64,000 nt of DNA, from assembly GCA_948474755.1 (NCBI GenBank), contig CAOLHI010001251.1:347324-411323 (forward strand). The letters are read 5' to 3'. Below, piece by piece: positions 58,438 through 64,000 of the stretch (positions within the stretch are counted from its first letter, which is position 1; every line of letters begins with the position of its first letter). A program made the position numbers and the translations under genes. The DNA comes from Ctenosaura bakeri (taxonomy: Eukaryota; Chordata; Lepidosauria; Squamata; Iguanidae). Below the pieces are notes generated by a model, which worked only from the letters and a program-made list of their open reading frames with translations, was not told the DNA's origin and did not search any database.

Positions 58438-58500
58438 CCATCCTCCTCCCACTTGGGGCATCCTCTGAGCGCTCTAGGATCGCAGGCAGAAGGAGAACAG

Positions 58501-58680
58501 GGCTATTTCCACACTACACTCTTATAGCGTGATTATTCCACTTTCAACATCCTATGGAACCCTAGGGTTTGCAGTTTCGGGAGGGGCTGGCTGGCCCCTC
58601 CCAAAACTGCAAACCCCAGGATTCCATAGGAGGTTGAAAGTGGAATAATTGCGTTATAAGAGTGTAGTGCGGAAATAGTC
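58501..58680. mobile_element. Palindromic MITE, 180-bp class (first of a back-to-back pair)
   Basis: A 180-bp element flanked by CAG (58498-58500 and 58681-58683). Both arms carry the copy-specific changes GGCTATT/AATAGTC and CTCTTAT/ATAAGAG. Confidence 0.93.
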
Positions 58681-58683
58681 CAG

Positions 58684-58884
58684 GGCCATTTCTGCACTAC
58701 GCTGTTAAAGTGCTATTATTCCACTTTCACTACCCTGTGGAATTCTGGGGTTTGCAGTTTAGGGAGGGCATTTAGAATTCTCAGCCAGAGTGTTCTTTGG
58801 CCTCAGGAAACTACAAACCCCAGAGTTCCAGAGGATGTTGAAAGTGGAATAATAGCACTATTACAGTGTAGTGTGGAAATGGCC
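58684..58884. mobile_element. Palindromic MITE, 202-bp class (second of the pair)
   Basis: A 201-bp element flanked by CAG (58681-58683 and 58885-58887). It shares its left CAG with the preceding element. Ends GGCCATTTCTGCACTACGC and GTGTAGTGTGGAAATGGCC. Confidence 0.93.
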
Positions 58885-59637
58885 CAGGACAGGGCTCCTG
58901 TGCCATTCACAAATGCACAAATCTGGGGGTGTCAGGAGGCATCTCCTGCATGTAGAGGAGCAATGTCCTTTGTCATGTGGTCGCCACATCATGCATCCCT
59001 CTGCACTTTCCCTGCCCACTGGGATCGTGGCGTAGTTTCTCTGCTGGTGAAGAGGAGCCCCTGATCCCCAACCTATTTGCAAATGATCTCCTTCTTTACG
59101 AAAACCAACCAACCCTGCAGTTCACCTTTCCTGCGCATGCCTTCTTTGCAAGGTCTTTCCAGGCTGGTTTTGAGAATAAGCGTGCAAAGTATCCAGGACT
59201 CTCATTCTGACCCCTCCCATCAGAAGAGCCCATTGCAATCAATGGCTCTATGCGAGCCTTAAGCCTCCACGGGCTCCCGTCAAAACCTATCGGATTCCGG
59301 TATAAGAACAAACAGCGCCACCTAGTGGCGTTCAACCTCTACCGCAGTCCAACCCAACGTTCTGCTTATTTCCCCTCCCTGTCAGTCATGAAGCCCGGAA
59401 AGGGAAAGGGCTTTCTGCGCATGTGCTATAGCGTGGTTTGTTCCCTGGGTGATTTGAAAACAAACAGTGCTGCTGAAAACTTTGTTTTGGCCCAGAGATG
59501 GGTGCAGTGAATCACTTGAAATGTATAGTGTGATTAGCAAATGGAACTTTATCAATAAAGGAGGAAAACCTTTTAAGATTTCTGTCGCTCAAAATAAAAG
59601 TGAGCTGTTTCCACGGTGGCAATTTAGAGAAGACTCA
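58885..59637. promoter_or_regulatory. Non-repetitive CpG-containing patch, candidate regulatory region
   Basis: This is the only sizeable unique block in the MITE cluster. It has scattered CpGs and, between 59120 and 59440, two NRF1-like sites (CCTGCGCATGCC, TCTGCGCATGTGC), an ETS-like CCCGGAAAG and a CTCF-like site. It could be an upstream alternative promoter of FAM13A or an enhancer/insulator; no exon with a clear product was recognised. Open frames here look like chance. Confidence 0.35.
59313..59332 (-). promoter_or_regulatory. CTCF-like binding motif
   Basis: The minus strand reads AACGCCACTAGGTGGCGCTG, closely following the vertebrate CTCF core (CCASYAGRKGGCGCT form). Sequence match only; binding is not shown. 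Confidence 0.5.
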
Positions 59638-59816
59638 GGACGTTTCCGCACTGGCCTGTTATAGCGCGATGATTCCACTTTCAACCTCCTCTGGCATCCT
59701 GGGGTTTGCAGTTTCGGGAGGGGCCGGGGGCCCCTCCCGAAACTGCAAACCCCAGGATTCCAGAGGAGGTTGAAAGTGGAATCATCGCGCTATAACACGC
59801 CAGTGTGGAAACAGCC
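59638..59816. mobile_element. Palindromic MITE, 180-bp class
   Basis: A 179-bp element flanked by TCA (59635-59637, 59817-59819). The arms carry GCGCGATGATTCC and the inverse GGAATCATCGCGC. Its closest relative here is the copy at 57619. Confidence 0.94.
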
Positions 59817-59839
59817 TCAGTGATCCATAGCCTTCAGTG

Positions 59840-60302
59840 GATGGTAGTCAAGGGTGTAGCTTCTCATTGTTCAGTGCCTTGGTGTTGTTTCTGCCTCAGG
59901 CAATCCTTAGACGAAGCTACCTTGGAGTTTTCTTGGCAAGATTTGTTTGGAGGGGGTTTTGCCTCCTCTTCCTCTGGGGCTGAGAGAGTGTGACTTGCCC
60001 AAGGCCACTTAGTGGATTTCCATGGCTCAGCAGGGATTTGAATCCTAGGGCCTTTCTGCACTACACTGTTATAGTGCTCTTATTCCACTTTCAACCTCCT
60101 GTGGAATTCTGGGGTTTGTAATTTAAGGAGGCCCAAGAGCTCTCTGGCTGAGAATTCTAAATGCTGGCCCCTAAACTGCAAACCCCAGGATTCCAGAGGA
60201 TACTGAAAGTGGAATAATAGCACTATAACAGTGTAGTGCGGAAATTCCTCTAGTCTCCAGAGTTGTAGGCTAAAGCACAAACCACTACCCCAAGCTGTCT
60301 CC
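59840..60302 (-). repeat. CORE-type SINE, antisense, interrupted by a MITE
   Basis: 59840-60048 ends GGATTTGAATCCTAG and resumes at 60251 with TAGTCTCCAGAGTTGTAGGC. The B box and following bases are restored when the MITE and one TAG are removed. Confidence 0.82.
60049..60250. mobile_element. Palindromic MITE, 202-bp class, nested in SINE
   Basis: A 202-bp element flanked by TAG (60046-60048, 60251-60253). Ends GGCCTTTCTGCACTACACTG and CAGTGTAGTGCGGAAATTCC. Confidence 0.92.
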
Positions 60303-60639
60303 AAGGGTGTAGAGGCAGGAGGGCAAAATGAAGCCATTTCCCCCCACCTTTGGTTCCCTCCTGTGAATTTTTCCTTCAGTCCTCAAATTTCTGGCACTGC
60401 ATAGGATGAGACATTGAAAATTGTTTAATCATGTAAAGCTTTCAGATTTCATATATTTATATTTCCTTGACAACATTGTCTGCCTCCTTTTTGGACACCT
60501 AAATTATTTCTGAATGCTCGACTGAAGTTTTAAACTACTGCAATGCCGACAGGCCTTCCCAGACCAGCATTTCCATCACCTCTCATCTATTGCCTTGCTG
60601 CTTGCTAACAGTAATTGATGGATTGTTAATTGCTGTGTA

Positions 60640-60788
60640 TTTTAAGGGGTTGGTTTAGGTGGGTTGGTGGGTGGGGAGGATTGGGTATGTTTTTAATGTC
60701 TTTTAATGTATTTTAGTGTATAATATATTTCATGCTGTTGGCTGCCTCGATCCATGTGGAGAGGCGGGATACAAATAAATATTATTAC

Positions 60789-60831
<43 letters not shown>

Positions 60832-60835
60832 CAGA
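60640..60835 (+). repeat. LINE-type 3' tail with TTA microsatellite
   Basis: GGCTGCCTCGATCCATGTGG then AGAGGCGGGATACAAATAAA followed by about 15 ATT units. Same 3' end as the Sauria SINE at 51050, as expected for a LINE/SINE partner pair. Confidence 0.65.
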
Positions 60836-61491
60836 GGGACTAAAGGAAAATTCCATTAGGGGGCACAATTCTTATTGGGGGAGCAATGCCGTCTCCCCAT
60901 TATCCCTGTAAAATATTTAGGGTGAGACATTCACTGTTACAGTCCTAAGTTCTTTCCAAGAGCATCCACTTTTTAAATGCAATCCCTGTGATAGCTTTGT
61001 GTAGGGAGGGATGGCTAGCTAGCAACTGATGGGAAAGGGCTTGAGATTCTGGTTAAATTGCATACATTAATATGGAGTGGGGAACTCGTGGCCTTTGGAG
61101 ATGCTGATGCAACTCCCCCTGCCTTAATTTTTTTTTACAATTTTGATGATTGGAAAAAAGAAAAATCCAAACCTGAATGCTACACATTACTGGTTGGTGG
61201 TGCAAAAAGAAATCGTTTGCTAACTCATGACTTCAACACCTCCAACAGAACAGGAGGTGTAGTGTGGGACAGCTCTTGAATTCTGCGACATTCCTTCTCT
61301 ACCATTTAGTGAGGTCATATCCCCATAACTATAAAAGTAATTAAAAAGTTCTGGCTACTTCCCAAAAGGGGTGAAATTATCCCTTGTTGAGTTAACATAT
61401 TTCTATCTTCATTGCAGGCATAAGGAGAAAGAATGCTCTAGCCCTCTCTGTCAGCCAAAGGGGGGAAAAAGAGTCCCTTGAACAAGACTAT

Positions 61492-61693
61492 GACCATTTC
61501 CGCACTACACTGTTATAGTGCTATTGTTCCACTTTCAACCTCCTATGGAATCTTGGGGTTTGCAGTTTAGGGAGGGGCATTGAGCATTCTCAGCCAGATA
61601 GCTCTTTGGCCTCCCTAAACTACAAACCCCAGAATTCCACAGGAGGTTGAAAGTGGAATAATAACACTATAACAGTATAGTGTGGAAAGGGCC
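61492..61693. mobile_element. Palindromic MITE, 202-bp class
   Basis: A 202-bp element flanked by TAT (61489-61491, 61694-61696). Ends GACCATTTCCGCACTACAC and TATAGTGTGGAAAGGGCC. Confidence 0.9.
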
Positions 61694-61918
61694 TATAAGT
61701 CAGACTAACAGTAGGGGAAGCACTGAAAATAGCTGCAGTGGCTGTAGGATTCCAGGAATTTTAATTCAAAAATAACTTTTCCAAATAGCCTGTCCAGACC
61801 TGAATTTAAACGCCTGCTTATATACCCTGCCATCAGATTTGAAGAACTGATCTCTCTCCTCTTTTTCTCCCTTCTCTTCTCCTTTGCTTCTGTTTTCATT
61901 TCATCATCAGCCCACTGA

Positions 61919-62124
61919 GGCTATTTCTGCACTACACTTTGAACATCCTATGGAATCCTGGGGTTTGCAGTTTAGGGAAGGTGTTACCCTGTATCAGGGT
62001 AAAAAAGGGCACTTAAAATTCTCAGCCAGGGAGCTCTTTGGTCTCAGTAAACGACAAACCTCAGAATTCCACAGGATGTTGAAAGTGGAATCACAGCACC
62101 ATAACAGTGTGATAGGGAAATGGC
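61919..62124. mobile_element. Palindromic MITE, 202-bp class, internally altered
   Basis: Begins GGCTATTTCTGCACTACACT and runs directly into TTGAACATCC, lacking the usual 'GTTATAGTGCTATTATTCCA' of the left arm. The right arm is complete. A short duplicated piece (TGTTACCCTGTATCAGGG) enlarges the centre. Target duplication not resolved. Confidence 0.8.
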
Positions 62125-63245
62125 CCAAGAAAGCATATCTGTGTTGTTGTGGTTGGTGCAGCTGTTATTGCCTAGGGGAGAATAATGGTCTGAAAAGTGG
62201 AATTAAAATGCAATAAATGAATATTACCTCCCTGACTTCCCCTGTTATTTTTCCTGCATCAGATTTAAGACTGGATGTTCCCCTGAGGGCAGGAGGTGGT
62301 CCCCTTGTATTTCCTATATTCATCATAGATACATAAACTGATGTGACAAAATGAAGATCACCTGAGAATCCAGGAAGTCTTAGGTCCATGAGAACACACT
62401 CTTTTAGATGCAAGGCTTCATTTTGAATGCCTTCCAGTCTTCTATGATTCTATGATTTTACATGTATAAAAGGTGGCCGAGGAACAAGTTGCACACTGTG
62501 GTTTATATGCATACAGTTCTTCCTGACAGGCAGCCAATTCAAATATGCTAAAATCATATCTGGTGCAGTCTTTAAATCCACTTTTCTTTTCTCATTTAAC
62601 TCGGTGAGGCTTCTGTGACGAGTTCTGTTTAAAGATTTGTTTTTCTCATTTTCTTTTACCTGGGCAGTCTCCTAGCTGCTCTTGTGAAAGGATGCAGCCC
62701 AAGCAGGGCTGTACCACATGGTAGGTTTGTATGCTTGCAGTAAGTAGGCACCGTGGCAGCTGGGCTGCGAACTGGTATGAGTTCATGACATTTTGCTGGC
62801 AGGAATATAGAAACTGTGACAGGGTGAATCAAAGAATATAAAAAGCTTTTAACAAATATCCTGTGAGACAGTTCGGTCTTGTCAAACCCCCGGTGGGAAT
62901 AATTATGAGCTTTGTGAATAGGCAGACAGGGCAGTGCATCTCAGCTGAGTTTTACTTTCATTATTATTAAACTACTGAAGAGGAACTATATTATGAGGAG
63001 AGATAAATGCTGATAGCTGACAGCAGTACTATGCATTAATAAGAGGCTGTCTAGGGACAAAGCACTCTGGAACCCTGGGGGAAAAGAGTGAGAACAATAG
63101 GAAGACTTTGCCCCTAAATTTCTATGTTCATCCCCATACAAGTACAAAGCAAGAATCCAGGAGTCCTTGAGATTTTTCAAAGGAATATATTCATTTATCA
63201 TAACGTACTAGATTTACATTCCACTTCCCCTCCCCCCTCAAATAT

Positions 63246-63246
63246 T

Positions 63247-63298
<52 letters not shown>
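63246..63298 (+). repeat. (ATC)n microsatellite
   Basis: About 17 uninterrupted ATC/TCA units. Confidence 0.97.
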
Positions 63299-63300
<2 letters not shown>

Positions 63301-63341
63301 GGAATTATGACAACATGGTGGAGTTGTGCCCTCAAAACATA

Positions 63342-63523
63342 GGCCATTTCTGCACTAGACTGTTATAGTGCTATTATTCCACTTTCAACATCCTATGGAA
63401 TCCTGGGGTTTGCAGTTTAGAGAGGGGCCTTTGAGGCCCCTCCGGAAACTGCAAACCCCAGGATTGCATAAGATGTTGAAAGTGGAATAATAGCACTATA
63501 AACAGTCTTGTGTGGAAATGGTA
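63342..63523. mobile_element. Palindromic MITE, 180-bp class
   Basis: A 182-bp element with probable ATA duplication (63339-63341, 63524-63526). The arms hold GTTATAGTGCTATTATTCCA and its inverse around GGGGCCTTTGAGGCCCCTCC. Confidence 0.88.
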
Positions 63524-63534
63524 ATAGCTGGACT

Positions 63535-63800
63535 TGAGCTTCTGTCATCCCCACCCAACGTGTCCAGTAGTTAGGTATGATGGAAACTGTAGTCCCGAAA
63601 CATTTGGAGGACCACAACTGCTTTACTCCTTCTTCCAGAAGTCTTGTATTGTTTTGATGTGGTAGAAAAGGTTCTGAAATAAGGTCTTACAATTCAAATG
63701 GACTGCAGGGCCACCAGTCCTTCACCATTGGCTTTCTTGGTTGGAGATTATGGGAGCTGAAGTCCAACACTGTCTGGAGTGTCACATGTCCCCCATCCCT
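63535..63800. repeat. Palindromic hAT-like pieces
   Basis: GATGGAAACTGTAGTCCCGA..CATTTGGAGGACCAC (63580-63615) and CACCATTGGCTTTCTTGGTT..GGGAGCTGAAGTCCAACACT (63720-63775) are halves of the 'CCAGATG...AACTCCCA' group. Confidence 0.5.
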
Positions 63801-63907
63801 GTTACAGTACATAGATATTCTCTTATAGTAATCAAGGATATTTTTTAAAAAAAACAACAACAACATTTGGTTTTCTTCCAATGAAAGCAGTGGGATTTTC
63901 ACTCATA

Positions 63908-64000
63908 GGCCCTTTTCGCACCTTACCTTCGTCACGGCAGTGGGGAGCGGCGCTTACACGGGCAGCCATTTTCGCGAGCCACTCACGGCAGCCCTTCTGC
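63908..64000 (+). mobile_element. GC-rich DNA transposon, left end, runs off the window
   Basis: GGCCCTTTTCGCAC begins here after CTCATA, as in the two GC-rich copies. The following sequence (GTCACGGCAGTGGGGAGCGG) differs from theirs, so this is a further subfamily with the same terminus. Confidence 0.65.

Noticed and set aside
63124..63342. Ile-rich small protein
   Set aside because: It is the translated ATC microsatellite at 63246-63298.

Overview
The window is vertebrate nuclear DNA, most likely from a squamate reptile and probably a lizard. The evidence is CR1 LINE 3' ends with ATTCTATG-type tails, tRNA-derived SINEs of the Sauria type and CORE type, and many short palindromic DNA transposons. 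It holds one confident protein-coding gene, the 5' part of FAM13A, on the minus strand. FAM13A is a RhoGAP-domain protein. Six coding exons are recognised at 49498-49524, 43507-43696, 36918-37127, 27978-28158, 13115-13274 and 9784-9864. Their phases join exactly into 283 codons that cover the N-terminus, the whole RhoGAP domain and the first linker segment. The rest of the gene lies beyond position 1. The catalytic signature is intact: an arginine finger in EGLFRVNG, the Lys/Arg of LLKLFLREL, and the Asn of NLATVFGPN.

Layout from left to right: positions 1-9783 are intron 6 (an LTR piece, CR1 ends and a Tigger-like element). Exons 6 and 5 follow at about 9.8 and 13.2 kb. Intron 4 (13275-27977) carries a 577-bp GC-rich mobile element and several dispersed repeats. 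Exon 4 is at 28 kb. Intron 3 contains an 878-bp solo-LTR-like element. Exon 3 is at 37 kb. Introns 2 and 1 contain SINEs, hAT elements and a three-deep transposon nest at 44.3-45.0 kb. Exon 1 is at 49.5 kb. Positions 49.8-64 kb are the 5' flank, or possibly further 5' non-coding gene structure. They are repeat-rich, with a dense cluster of palindromic MITEs at 57.6-63.5 kb and one short non-repetitive CpG-containing patch near 59.3 kb with a CTCF-like motif.

The most interesting structure outside the gene is a set of non-autonomous DNA transposons sharing a terminal core close to GGCCATTTCCGCAC (or GGCCCTTTTCGCAC) and flanked by 3-bp target duplications (CAG, TAG, TCA, TTA, ACA, TAT, ATA, CTA, ATG). 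They fall into four types: near-perfect palindromes of about 180 bp, a class of about 202 bp with a unique centre, a 456-bp form, and GC-rich forms of 577 and 611 bp that look like portable CpG islands. Nested copies give natural empty sites. Several palindromic copies carry private variants mirrored in both arms, which suggests arm-to-arm homogenisation. No transposase for these elements is visible in the window.

Most long open frames in the window are chance frames in GC-rich transposons, CR1 remnants or microsatellites and are not annotated as genes. All repeat names rest on pattern recognition. Boundaries without target duplications are good to about 10-30 bp.
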